Assembly (NCBI GenBank): GCA_963575745.1
Contig: CAUYUJ010000689.1
Coordinates: 81,501-110,596 of the forward strand
Reading direction: 5' to 3'
Length of the DNA: 29,096 nt
Origin: Prorocentrum cordatum
Lineage: Eukaryota; Sar; Dinophyceae; Prorocentrales; Prorocentraceae
Both the position numbers and the translations under genes were made by a program. Below are positions 21,003-29,096 of the stretch, piece by piece. A model generated the notes under the pieces. It was given only the letters and a program-made list of their open reading frames with translations, had not been told where the DNA came from and ran no database searches. Within the stretch, counting starts at the first letter, position 1. Each line of letters starts with the position of its first letter.

Positions 21003-24000
21003 TACGAGACCCGAGGACAACTAAACGAGACCCTGGGAAAACTAAACATGACCCTAGCAAAACTAAACGAGACCCAAGGACAAGTAAACATGACCCTACC
21101 AAAACTAAGCGAGACCCTGGGAAGACGAAATAGGACAATGCCAAGACTGAGCGAGACCTTAGGACAACTAAATCGGACCCCACCACAACTAAACGAGACC
21201 ATAGGAAAATTAAACAGGACCCTACCAAAACTAAACGAGACCCTAGGACAATTAAACAGGACCATGTCGCAATTAAACTAGCCCCTGGGAAAACTAAGCA
21301 GAACCGTGCCACAACTAAACGAGACCCTAGGACAATTAAACAGGTCCCTAGCAACCACCGCAAAACTAAACGAGGCCCGGGGACAACTGAACACTACCCT
21401 AGCAAACTAAACGAGACCAACGGAAAACTAAACAGGAGCCTCGCGCAACTACACGAGGCCATACGACAACTATACCAAGACTAACGAGACCATAGGAAAA
21501 CTCAGCAGGACCCTGCAAAAAAAAATACGAGACCCGAGGAAAACTAAACAGGACCCTCGCAAAACTAAACGAGACTATAGGAAAGGAAACGAACCCTGCC
21601 AACATCAAACGAGCCCCTAGGAAAACTAAACAGGACCCTCGCGCAACTAAACCAGACTTCTGGAAACTAAACAGGACCCCGCCAGATTTTAACGAGGCCC
21701 TGGGAAAACTAAACAGTACCCTGGCAAAACTAAACGAGACCCTAGGAACACCAAGCAGGACCCTGCCAAAACTAAAGGAGACCTCGGAAAACTGAACAGG
21801 ACCCCACCAAAACTAAACGAGACCCTAGGACAATTAAACAGGACCCTAGCAACATTTAACGAGACCCTAGGACAACTAAACAGGACCCTGGCAACACTAA
21901 ACGAGACCCCATGAAAACTAAACAGGCCCCTAGCAAAACTAAACGAGACCTCGGAAAACTAAACAGGGCCCTGCCAAAACTAAACGGGACCTTGGCAAAA
22001 CAAAAAAACCTAAGGAGCGCCCTAGCATAACTAAACGAGACCCTGGGAAAACGAAACAGGACCCTAGCAAAACTAAACGAGACCTTAGGACAACTAACCA
22101 GGACCCTACCAAAACTAACGAGACCCTGCCTAGGATAACAAAACAGGACCCTACCAAAACTAAAGGAGACCCTCGGACAACTAAACAGGACCCTAGCAAA
22201 AATAAACGAGACCCTAGGACAACTAAACAGGACCCTGCCACAATTAAACGCGACTCTCGGAAAACTAAACAGGACCTAGCAAAACTAAACGAGGCCCTAG
22301 GACAACGAAGTATGACCCTAGCACAACTAAGCGAGACCATAGGCAAACTAAACAAGACCCTATCACATATTTACGAGACCCTAGGAATACTAAACAGGAC
22401 CCCAGCAAAACTGAACGAGACCCTGGGACAACTAAACAGGGCCCTAGCAAAACTAAACGAGACCCCAGGACAACTTAACAGGACCCTACCAAAATTTAAT
22501 TAGACCCTCGGGAAACTAAACAAGACAATACCAAAACTAAACGAAACCTTAGGAAAGCGAAACACGGCCCTACCAAAACTAAACGGGACCATCGGAAAAC
22601 TAAACGAGACCCTACCAAAAGTAAACGAGACCCTAGGACAACTCAACCGGACCCGACACAAATTAAACGAGACCTTAAGAAAACTAAACAGGACCCCAGC
22701 AAAACTAAACGATGAGACCCAGCGAAAACTAAACAGGACCCCGGCAACACTAAACGAGACCGCAGGAACATTGAACAGGACCTTAGCAAAACTAAACGAG
22801 ACTTTAGGAACATTAAACAGGACCCTACCAACAAAACAAACCAGACCCTAGTGAAACTTAACGGGATCCTACCAAAACTAGACGAGACCATTTGAAACTG
22901 AACAGGGCCCTACCAAAACTAAACGAGACCCTAGGACATTTAAGCAGAACCCTGCCAAAATTAAACGAGACCCTAGGAAAACTCAACAGGACCCTGCCGA
23001 AACTAAACGTGACCCTAGGAAAACTAAGTGAGACCCTGCCAAAACTAAACGAGACCGTAGGAACACGAAACAGGACTCTACCAACAACTAAACGAGACCC
23101 TAGGAACACCAAACAGGACCCTGCCAAAACTAAACGAGACCGTGGGAAAACTACAGAGGACCATGGCAAACAAGACCCTAGGACAACTAAACAGGACCCT
23201 AGCAAAACTAAACGAGACCCTCGGAACGGTAAACAGGACCGTACCGCAAATAAACGAGACCTTAGCACAACCAAACAAGAAATTTGCCAAATGAAAAGGT
23301 ACCTTAGGAAAACTAAACAGGACCCTAGCAACAACTAAACGAGACCATTGGACAAGTAAACAGGACCCTATCAAAACTAAATTAAACGAGACCCCAGGAA
23401 AACTAAACAGAATTGTGCCAAAACTAAGCGAGCCCCTAGGCCAACTAAACAGGACTCTAGCACAAGTAAACGAGACCCTAGGTAAACTAAACAGGACCCG
23501 ACCACAACTAAACGAGACCTTGGGGAAACCAAGCAGGACCCCCCTTCCACAATTATACGAGATCATAGGACAACTAGACAGGGCCCTTGCACAACTAAAC
23601 GAGACCCTGGGACAACTAAACAATAGCAAAACTCAGCGATACCCTAGGACAACTAAACAGGACCTTACCACAACTAAAGGAGACACTAGGAAAATTAGAC
23701 CAAATCTAGCGAGACCCTAGCAACAGTAAACATGACCTTGCCAAAACCTACGAGACCCTCGGACAAGTAAACATGACCCTAGCAAAACTAAACGAGACCT
23801 TAGGACAAGTAAGCATGGCCCTACCAAAACTAACCGAGACCCTACCAAAACTAAACAGGACCCTAGCAAACGTAAGCGGGACTTTAGGGAAACTAAACAC
23901 GACCCTGCCACAACTAACCGAGACCTTAGGAACACTAAACAAGACCCTCGCAACACTAGATGAGACCCGAAGAGAAAAACTAAACAGGACCCTCGCAAAA

Positions 24001-24180
24001 ATAACCGAGACCCTAGGTAAACTAAACAGAACCCTTGCACAATTAAACGAGACCTTCGGGCAACTAAACAGAAACCTACCAACACTAAACGAGACCCTCG
24101 GAAATTAAACAGGACCCTCGCAGATTTACGAGACCCTAGGACAACGAAGCAGGACCCTACCAAAACTAAACGAGGCCTGA
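21003..24180. repeat. 21-bp satellite, second and longest block
   Basis: About 150 units of the same 21/42-bp repeat as at 18268. The central Leu codon varies mostly at its third base (CTA, CTG, CTC, TTA) and the invariant core is GAGACC or AGGACC. Units of 19-20 bp shift the frame many times, for example near 21400, 21780, 21955 and 22270. No continuous protein spans the block; the longest open + strand runs are 110-150 codons. The block ends at a poly(G) run. Confidence 0.95.
22080..22440. repeat. Duplicated segment of the satellite, copy 1
   Basis: This stretch shares a long series of idiosyncratic variants with 25509-25869: a shortened unit ACTAACGAGACCCTGCCTAGG, an AAAGGAG unit, an ACAACGAAG unit and an ATCACA-ATTTACGAG unit. 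They occur in the same order and at a constant offset of 3,429 bp. That marks a block duplication and not independent drift. Confidence 0.8.
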
Positions 24181-24292
24181 GGAGGGGGGGGGGGGGGGGG
24201 AGCCCCCAGAGTTTTTTCTACACATATATAACACTATTTGTATATATATTATATAGTATATTATGTATGTATGTATATATAATACTACAAAC
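24181..24292. repeat. Poly(G) plus AT microsatellite insert
   Basis: A run of G (24183-24200) is followed by a short CCCCCAGAG spacer and about 75 bp of TA/TATG-rich sequence (24218-24286) including TATGTATGTATG. It interrupts the 21-bp satellite, which resumes at about 24293. It is by far the most AT-rich sequence nearby. Confidence 0.85.
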
Positions 24293-24525
24293 ACAACAGG
24301 ACCCTAGCGCAACTAAACGAAACCATTGGACATTTAAACAGGACCCTAGCAAAACTAAACGAGACCCTAGGACAACTAAACAGGACCCTGGCAAAAATAA
24401 ACGAGACCCTAGGACAATTAAGCAGGGCCCTAGCAAAACCAGACGAGACCTTTCGGAAAACGAAACACGAGACCCTAGGAACAACTAAACAAGGACCCTG
24501 CCAACACTAAACGAGGACCCCCGAT
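24293..24525. repeat. 21-bp satellite, third block
   Basis: About 11 units of the satellite between the AT microsatellite and the T-rich insert. Units near its right end carry single-base insertions (22 bp), so the repeat register drifts before the insert. Confidence 0.9.
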
Positions 24526-24791
24526 CCATCCTCGGGATTCCTTTTTCTATCTATCTACTTTTTTTTTTTCTTTTAGGTCATTTTTGTCTTCTTATGACTT
24601 TGTTTTTATCTTTTTAATCCTCGTATTATTTTTCATTTCTTTTTTAATATGTCTAAAATTTTTAGTCTTCCTCTCTGTTTCTAGGTGCTTTCGGACAGGA
24701 CACGAAATAGGACCCTGCCAACAACTACGAGACCCTAGGACAACCAAACAGACCAAACCAAACCTTTTTTTTTGCTTTTTTTTTTGTCTCT

Positions 24792-24832
<41 letters not shown>
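24526..24832. other. T-rich insert within the satellite
   Basis: About 300 bp dominated by T on the + strand, with a CTATCTATCTA run near 24547 and a T tract of about 35 bases at 24797-24831. A small island of satellite-like units lies at about 24700-24760. The first part ends in CTCTGTTTCTAGGTG near 24685, which resembles a splice acceptor, and starts near a CTCGGGATT junction, but no donor is evident. It is a T-rich microsatellite or a very AT-rich insertion. Confidence 0.7.
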
Positions 24833-24835
<3 letters not shown>

Positions 24836-26145
24836 GAGACCCTAGGACAACCAAACAGGACCACACCAAAACTAAACGAGACCATAGGACAACGAAATAA
24901 GACCCTTGCAAACCTAAACGAGACCGTAGGAAAACTAAACAGGACCCTACCAAAACTAAACGATACCGTAGGAAAGCGAAGGAGGACCTTAGCAAAACTA
25001 AACGAGACTCTAGGAAAACTAAGCAGGACCCCGCGAAAACTAAACGAGACCCACGGACCACTAAACAGGACCCTACCCAAACTAGACGAGGCCCTAGGAA
25101 CATCGAACAGGACCTTAGCAAAACTAAACGAGACTATAGGAAAACTAAACAAGACCCTACCAACATTTAACGAGACCACAGGAAAACTAAACAGGACACT
25201 GTCAAAACTAAACCAGACCCTAGGACAACTAAGGTGGGCCCTACCAAAAGTAAACGAGACCCTCGGCAAACTAAACATGACCCTGGCAAAGGCAAACGAG
25301 ACCCTAGGACAACTAAACAGAGACCTACCAAAACTAGACGAGACCTTAGGAAAACTAAACAGGACCCCGCCACAAATAAACGAGACCCTAGGAAAAGTAA
25401 GCAGGACCCTACCAAAACAAAGCGAGACCCTAGGACAACTAAACAGGACCCAAGCAAAATTACGCGAGGGCGTAGGCAAACTGAACAGGACCCTAGCAAA
25501 ACTAAGCGAGACCCTAGGACAACTAACCAGGACCCTACCAAAACTAACGAGACCCTGCCTAGGAGAACTAAACAGGACCCTATCAAAACTAAAGGAGACC
25601 CTAGGACAACTAAACAGGACCCTAGCAAAACTAAACGAGACCCTAGGACAACTAAACATGACCCTGCCACAATTAAACGAGACCCTCGGAAAACTAAACA
25701 GGACTTAGCAAAACTAAACGAGGCCCCAGGACAACGAAGCATGACCCTAGCACAACTAAACGAGACCATAGGCAAACTAAACAAGACCCTATCACAGATT
25801 TACGAGACCCTAGGAATACTAAACAGGACCCGAGCAAAACTGAACGAGACCCTCGGACAACTAAAGCGGACCCTACCAACACTAAGCGAGACGACAGGAC
25901 CATACCAAAAGTTAATCGAGACCTTCGGAAAACTAAAGAGGACTTTAGAACAACTAAACGAGACCCCAGGAAAACGAAACAGGACCCTAGCAAAATTATC
26001 GAGACCCTAGGACAACGAAAGAGGACCCTACCAAAACTAAACGAGACCCTAGGAAGAAACACACTAATAAGAAAACAACTAACTATGACCATGCCAAAAC
26101 TAACCTGGGAAAACGAAACAGGACCCTAGCAAGATCAAAGGAGAC
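24833..26145. repeat. 21-bp satellite, fourth block
   Basis: About 62 units. This is the best-preserved part in frame: the + strand stays open from the T-rich insert to 25708, almost 290 codons of satellite in uninterrupted heptads. The - strand is open over the same range (24592-25659) with Val/Leu/Phe/Ser repeats. Double openness follows from the 21-bp period and the lack of stop-forming triplets, so neither is called a gene. The right end decays into shorter units from about 25880 before the next gene. Confidence 0.93.
25509..25869. repeat. Duplicated segment of the satellite, copy 2
   Basis: Partner of 22080-22440 with the same ordered set of variant units at a constant 3,429-bp offset. 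A few substitutions distinguish the copies, so the duplication is not an exact recent assembly repeat. Confidence 0.8.
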
Positions 26146-26276
26146 CCTGCGTCACATTTCGGCTCGAATTCCCTGTTGCTCAGCGTTCCTCGCTTCGCCA
26201 CTAGCGCACTCGCTGCGCCTTATTCCGCCGCGCGCGACGACGCTGCCTCTGGCGCGCGGCGCGTCGCGCGGTCTCC

Positions 26277-27107
26277 ATGGCGGCGCCGCGGCCGAACTTG
26301 GAGGCCGCGCGCGTCGAGGCGGTCGAAGCGTACCTGCTGGAGCAACGCGCCAGCGACAAGAAGATCAGCTGGCGCGCCGTGCTGAATAACCACGCCTCGA
26401 CGCGCCCTAAAGAGTGCGGAGGCGCTTTGGTCCGAGCCGTCGCCGATTGCAAGGAATTCGCTGCCTCTGGCGCGGGCTGGCGGTGCACCCTGACTTTGCC
26501 GAACAGCTTTGCGCCGGGTGATGGCCGTCGGCTCGTTGCGATCGGGGACAGCGAGGCGAAAAACGAAGCGTCGGAACTCGCTTGCCTCCGAGCCGCCGCT
26601 TCGCTCGTCATCGAAAACCCAGGCCAAGTTGTGCTCGGACCGGTGCGCTGGAAGATGACGCCCGACGTGCTCGTGGCCAATCTGCCCGGCGTCGCCGCCG
26701 ACCCTGCCTCTGGCGGGCACGCGCTGCCAGTGCACGCCCCTGCGCGGCTCCAGGGCGCGGGCTCGGAGGCTGGCGCGCTTGGCGCTGACGCGCGCTTGGT
26801 TGAACTCGTCGAAGACATTCTCAAAACGCACGGCGGTGAGTTCGATCCGTCGTGGATTTCCTGGAGGAAGGTGCGTTGGCGCGCCGAGCGCCCGTGGGAC
26901 ACATTCAATAAGCTTTTAATGCCTGGGGGGCTGAACGGCTTCCTCGACAAACACTCCGATCAATTCGCTTGGCGCGTGCACGCAGGCAACGAAGGCGTGC
27001 TCATCGCATGGGCGAACTGGTTGACGCAGGAGGGGCGCGGCGCCCCGCCACCATGGGAGCGCCCCGCCACGGGCGAAGCCGCCCCGCCACGGACAGCGCC
27101 CCAATAG
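26277..27107 (+). CDS. 276-residue protein with dsRNA-binding-like segment
   Basis: A clean single-exon gene from an ATG to a TAG, starting about 130 bp after the satellite ends. Residues 8-40 are helical. Residues 67-112 resemble a double-stranded RNA-binding motif: GWRCTLTLP as a strand, a loop, a second strand and then a helix with the typical Ser-Glu-Ala-Lys-Asn-Glu-Ala pattern. Residues 173-233 look like a small winged-helix domain (helix, His-Gly-Gly turn, basic segment, Gly-Gly-Leu, then a helix ending in Phe-Ala-Trp). The ends are Pro/Ala-rich. Both domain calls rest on pattern resemblance only. Similar proteins seem to be common in dinoflagellates, but I cannot confirm it here. If correct, it would bind nucleic acid; no catalytic motif is visible. 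The decamer GCCTCTGGCG occurs upstream of it, twice inside it and downstream. Confidence 0.75.
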   Translation: MAAPRPNLEAARVEAVEAYLLEQRASDKKISWRAVLNNHASTRPKECGGALVRAVADCKEFAASGAGWRCTLTLPNSFAPGDGRRLVAIGDSEAKNEASELACLRAAASLVIENPGQVVLGPVRWKMTPDVLVANLPGVAADPASGGHALPVHAPARLQGAGSEAGALGADARLVELVEDILKTHGGEFDPSWISWRKVRWRAERPWDTFNKLLMPGGLNGFLDKHSDQFAWRVHAGNEGVLIAWANWLTQEGRGAPPPWERPATGEAAPPRTAPQ

Positions 27108-27272
27108 GGAGTGGCCTCAGGAAGCGGCCTGAAGCGGCCTGAGGGTGCCCCGCCAACTCACCGCCCTCAGCAAGCGGCCTCAGGAAGCGGCCAGAATGCA
27201 CTGCCTCGGGCGTCGCCCAACAATTCACCGCCCTCAGGAAGCGGCCAGGATCAGAGCAACCCTTGGGGACAC
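27108..27272. repeat. GAAGCGGCC short direct repeats
   Basis: Directly after the stop codon, AAGCGGCC(T/A) recurs at least five times. A larger element starting CAA(C/T)TCACCGCCCTCAG recurs at 27154 and 27221 (67 bp apart). No gene is visible. Confidence 0.7.
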
Positions 27273-27468
27273 CTTGCCTAGGCCTCTGGCGTGGCCGAGT
27301 CACTGCCTCTGGCGTGCCGCTGCCTCTGGCGCGTCTTCTGGGGCCAACGCGGCGCCGCGGCAGCTGTTGTCTTGCCTAGGCCTCTGGCGTGGCCGAGTCA
27401 CTGCCTCTGGCGTGCCGCTGCCTCTGGCGCGTCTTGCGAGGCCAACGCGGCGTCGCGGCTGCTGTTGC
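27273..27468. repeat. 98-bp tandem duplication
   Basis: Two adjacent copies start with CTTGCCTAGGCCTCTGGCG at 27273 and 27371. They differ at a few bases (for example CTTCTGGGGCC versus CTTGCGAGGCC). Each contains three copies of GCCTCTGGCG. Confidence 0.9.
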
Positions 27469-27483
27469 GAGCGGAAAAACTCG

Positions 27484-27722
27484 TCGTCATCATCACCACC
27501 ATCGTAGTCGCCAGTGTGACCACCGACATCATCAGCAACATCAGCGACGTCATGACCACCGACATCATGACCATCGTTATCATGACCGCCGTCATCATGA
27601 CCACCGACATCACGACCATCGTCATCATGACCACCAACATCACATGGCATCATTTGCGCCAACGTCATAATCATCATCGCCATCATCATCATCAGCATCA
27701 TCACCATTACCATCATCACGCC
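27484..27722. repeat. CAT/ACC trinucleotide microsatellite
   Basis: Degenerate trinucleotide repeat (CAT, CAC, ACC, GAC triplets), densest as ATCATGACCACCGACATC-like 18-bp phrases and as ATCATCATCATC near the right end. All frames are open and give His/Arg, Met/Thr/Ile or Asp/Val repeats. Not a gene. Confidence 0.9.
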
Positions 27723-27757
27723 AAGTTCGCATCATATTAGCGCCGCGGATCCTTAAA

Positions 27758-27868
27758 ATGATGTTCGACCCCTTGGTGGACCAGTCAGCCTTGGCCGACC
27801 TCGATGAGGTGTTGTTGTGCCCTGCCGACAGCGACCTCTTGTTAGAGCAGGGTCAGAGTGCTGGGTGA
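27758..27868 (+). CDS. Very small ORF, 36 codons
   Basis: Two adjacent ATGs (27758, 27761) follow an in-frame TAA and open a short acidic and Leu-rich peptide (Asp, Leu, Glu, with one Cys) that stops with a TGA at 27866-27868. Amino-acid use is protein-like and not repeat-derived, unlike its surroundings. It could be a micro-protein or a leftover exon. No family is recognised. Confidence 0.25.
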   Translation: MMFDPLVDQSALADLDEVLLCPADSDLLLEQGQSAG

Positions 27869-27879
27869 GATCGTTTGGT

Positions 27880-28190
27880 CTCAGCTCTTGGGGTCTATTC
27901 TGCCGTGCTCTTTTTTTCCTCTGTCGTGCTCCTTCGCTCCTGGAGCCCAAGTTGCCGTGCCCCTTCGCTCTTGGGGTCTATGTTGCCGTGCTCTTTGTAT
28001 TGTTTTGCCGTGATCCTGTGCAATTGAGGTTCGTATTCCTGGTTCTTCTCTGCCGTGCTCATTAGCTCTTGGAATTGATTTTGCTGAACACAGAGGGGCA
28101 CGGCAGAACACGCAAGAACACGACGAAACAGACAGAACACACGAGAACACGGCAGAACACACAGGAGCACGGCATAACACGCAGGAGCAA
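27880..28190. repeat. TGCCGTGCTC repeats with inverted copies
   Basis: On the left (about 27880-28080), a roughly 40-bp phrase with GCTCTTGGGGTCTAT followed by TGCCGTGCTC recurs about five times with variation. On the right (about 28090-28190), the complementary GAGCACGGCA and GAACAC(G/A)C phrases recur every 10-20 bp. The two halves could pair as a large imperfect hairpin around 28085. It ends at the spliced-leader relic. Confidence 0.75.
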
Positions 28191-28191
28191 C

Positions 28192-28213
28192 TCCGCAGCC
28201 ATTTTGGCTCAAG
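28192..28213 (+). other. Dinoflagellate spliced-leader relic, near perfect
   Basis: Matches the 22-base DinoSL consensus at 21 positions: the only change is T to C at position 5 (28196). GCCATTTTGGCTCAAG is intact at 28198-28213. In dinoflagellates this sequence is supplied in trans to mRNA, so its genomic presence in front of a coding region marks a reverse-transcribed, reinserted mRNA. An ATG follows 3 bases after it (28217), but that ORF (62 codons) lacks protein-like character. The likely start of the main product is at 28357. Confidence 0.9.
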
Positions 28214-28356
28214 GCCATGGAGCACCCGACGACCGCAAGTCGTCCGCGGCGTTCCGAGCGCGAGGGTCTCCTCGCTTTGGGCCAGTGCACTTCCTTGTTG
28301 TGCTCTCTGCCTTCGCGGCGCGGAGGAGCGACCTGCCAGCCTGCGCGGCCTGGGCC

Positions 28357-29096
28357 ATGGCGCGCTCCCCGCGGGGTGGCGGCAGCGGCAGCAGGCGCGG
28401 CGTGAAGTGCTGGATGTGCAGCTGCGGAGGGTGGAATTGGGACTGGCGCACCACGTGCCTTGGCTGTGGGCACGCGGCTCCGCAGTGGGCCCTGGAAGCA
28501 GCAGCCAAGGCCAAGCCCCAGGCTGACAAGGGCGGCTGGGTGGACCAGCCGCGCGGGCGCCGTGCCCAACGGCAGGCCCGCGGCGCGGCTACGAGCGCGG
28601 CAACCTCCAAGTCGCAGACCTCGGTGTCGGGAGCCAGCGGGACGCCCAGCGGCAGCGACGCCACGGCGATCGAGAGGCTGCAAGTGGCGGTCGAGCAGCT
28701 GGAGGCGCTGCAGGCAGGGCCGCCCGACGGGGTCGATTGCTGCTTCACCGGCGTCGTTGCCAGCCAGCCGGAGGCCAAGTGCGCAGAGCTGGCTGACGCC
28801 CAGCGCGCGGCAGCAGTGCAGAAGGCGTCCTCCATGCCTCTGTCGGGCGGTGCTCCACAAGGAGGCGAACGACATCAGCAAGGCAGAGAAGCGCCTCCGA
28901 GCAGCGCGCAAGGGCCTGGAGCAGAAGCAAGCAGCATGTGGCATCGCCGAGGCCCAGCTGCAGAAGGCCCAGGAGGAGCTGGCGCAGCTCGATGCGGAGG
29001 TGGAGGAGGCCAGCCGTGCGCTCCACGTTCTCAAAGAGGAAGCCCGAGTGGAGGCCGCTGCACTGCTGCGTCAGCGTGCAGCCGAGTGGGCAGGAG
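28357..29096 (+). CDS. RanBP2-type zinc-finger protein, frameshifted, runs off the window
   Basis: The ATG at 28357 lies 143 bp after the SL relic and is the first ATG in this frame. Residues 18-44 form a RanBP2-like zinc ribbon: Trp19-x-Cys21-x-Cys23, Asn27, Cys34-x2-Cys37 and a closing Pro-x-Trp. A Lys/Gln/Ala-rich linker follows, then helical sequence from about residue 110. Around 28830-28850 coding character moves to the frame of 28856, which gives a long Glu/Gln/Ala/Arg coiled coil up to the window edge. The original frame stays open but becomes Gly/Pro/Ser-rich. A one-base indel there is likely. In dinoflagellate genomes such fingers often precede reverse-transcriptase-like regions of non-LTR elements, so this may be the front of a retroelement ORF. 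The rest is outside the window, so this is inference. Confidence 0.6.
   Translation, partial: MARSPRGGGSGSRRGVKCWMCSCGGWNWDWRTTCLGCGHAAPQWALEAAAKAKPQADKGGWVDQPRGRRAQRQARGAATSAATSKSQTSVSGASGTPSGSDATAIERLQVAVEQLEALQAGPPDGVDCCFTGVVASQPEAKCAELADAQRAAAVQKASSMPLSGGAPQGGERHQQGREAPPSSAQGPGAEASSMWHRRGPAAEGPGGAGAARCGGGGGQPCAPRSQRGSPSGGRCTAASACSRVGR

Noticed and set aside
24592-25659. Long - strand frame (355 codons) with Val/Leu/Phe/Ser repeats
   Set aside because: It is the reverse reading of the 21-bp satellite. A 21-bp period without stop-forming triplets leaves frames open on both strands, and no start context or non-repeat part exists.
18268-26145. Telomere-like reading of CCCTAGG units
   Set aside because: CCCTAG superficially resembles the CCCTAA-type telomere repeat, but the unit is 21 bp, degenerate, and lies inside the window between genes.
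26147-26168. Third spliced-leader relic upstream of the 276-residue protein gene
   Set aside because: ATTTCGGCTC resembles the SL core, but only about half of the 22 positions match without a gap. Position upstream of a gene is suggestive, yet the match is not above chance by eye.
27291-27740. Frames across the trinucleotide repeat (up to 149 codons)
   Set aside because: His/Ile/Thr or Asp/Met/Val repeats arise from the CAT/ACC microsatellite and the 98-bp duplication; all frames on both strands are open.

Overview
This window looks like nuclear DNA from a dinoflagellate. The main evidence is two copies of the dinoflagellate spliced-leader (DinoSL) sequence embedded in the DNA: a near-perfect one at 28192-28213 and a decayed one at 12190-12211. 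Such relics are left when trans-spliced mRNA is reverse-transcribed and reinserted. Other signs agree: very high GC, few genes with long gaps, abundant tandem repeats, homopolymer C and G tracts, and a lineage-specific protein repertoire.

Layout. 1-2266 holds exon-like fragments around a long poly(C) tract. 2267-4499 is GC-rich with no convincing gene. 4500-5377 is a 21-bp tandem array built on GCGGCCGC, and 5722-6232 is a 53-bp tandem array with a GC palindrome. 6233-9115 is GC-rich and without a convincing gene. 9116-10187 contains an unusually AT-rich segment open on both strands, then a coding-like stretch broken by one in-frame TAG. 10188-12189 is purine/pyrimidine low-complexity DNA. 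12190-16825 is the best gene: a SL relic, then a predicted three-exon gene for a protein of about 1,150 residues with no recognised function, whose last exon carries a probable one-base frameshift. 16826-18240 holds poly(G), a long (GA)n tract and a short GACCATT repeat. 18268-26145 is a satellite block of about 7.9 kb: a degenerate 21-bp repeat (about 5.7 kb in total) interrupted by a nested 90-bp array of 16 units, a poly(G)/AT microsatellite and a T-rich insert. 26277-27107 is a clean single-exon gene for a 276-residue protein with a dsRNA-binding-like segment. 27108-28190 is again repeats plus one very small ORF. 28192 to the end is a retroposed unit: SL relic, short leader, then a RanBP2-type zinc-finger protein that runs off the window and is frameshifted before a coiled coil.

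The genes do not form an operon or an evident pathway. The common theme is retroposition and repeat expansion: two of the three best genes follow a SL relic, and the arrays use repeat lengths of 21, 42, 53 and 90 bp. No rRNA, tRNA, CRISPR array or intact transposase was found. Exon boundaries were read by eye from splice motifs and frame continuity, not from transcript data.
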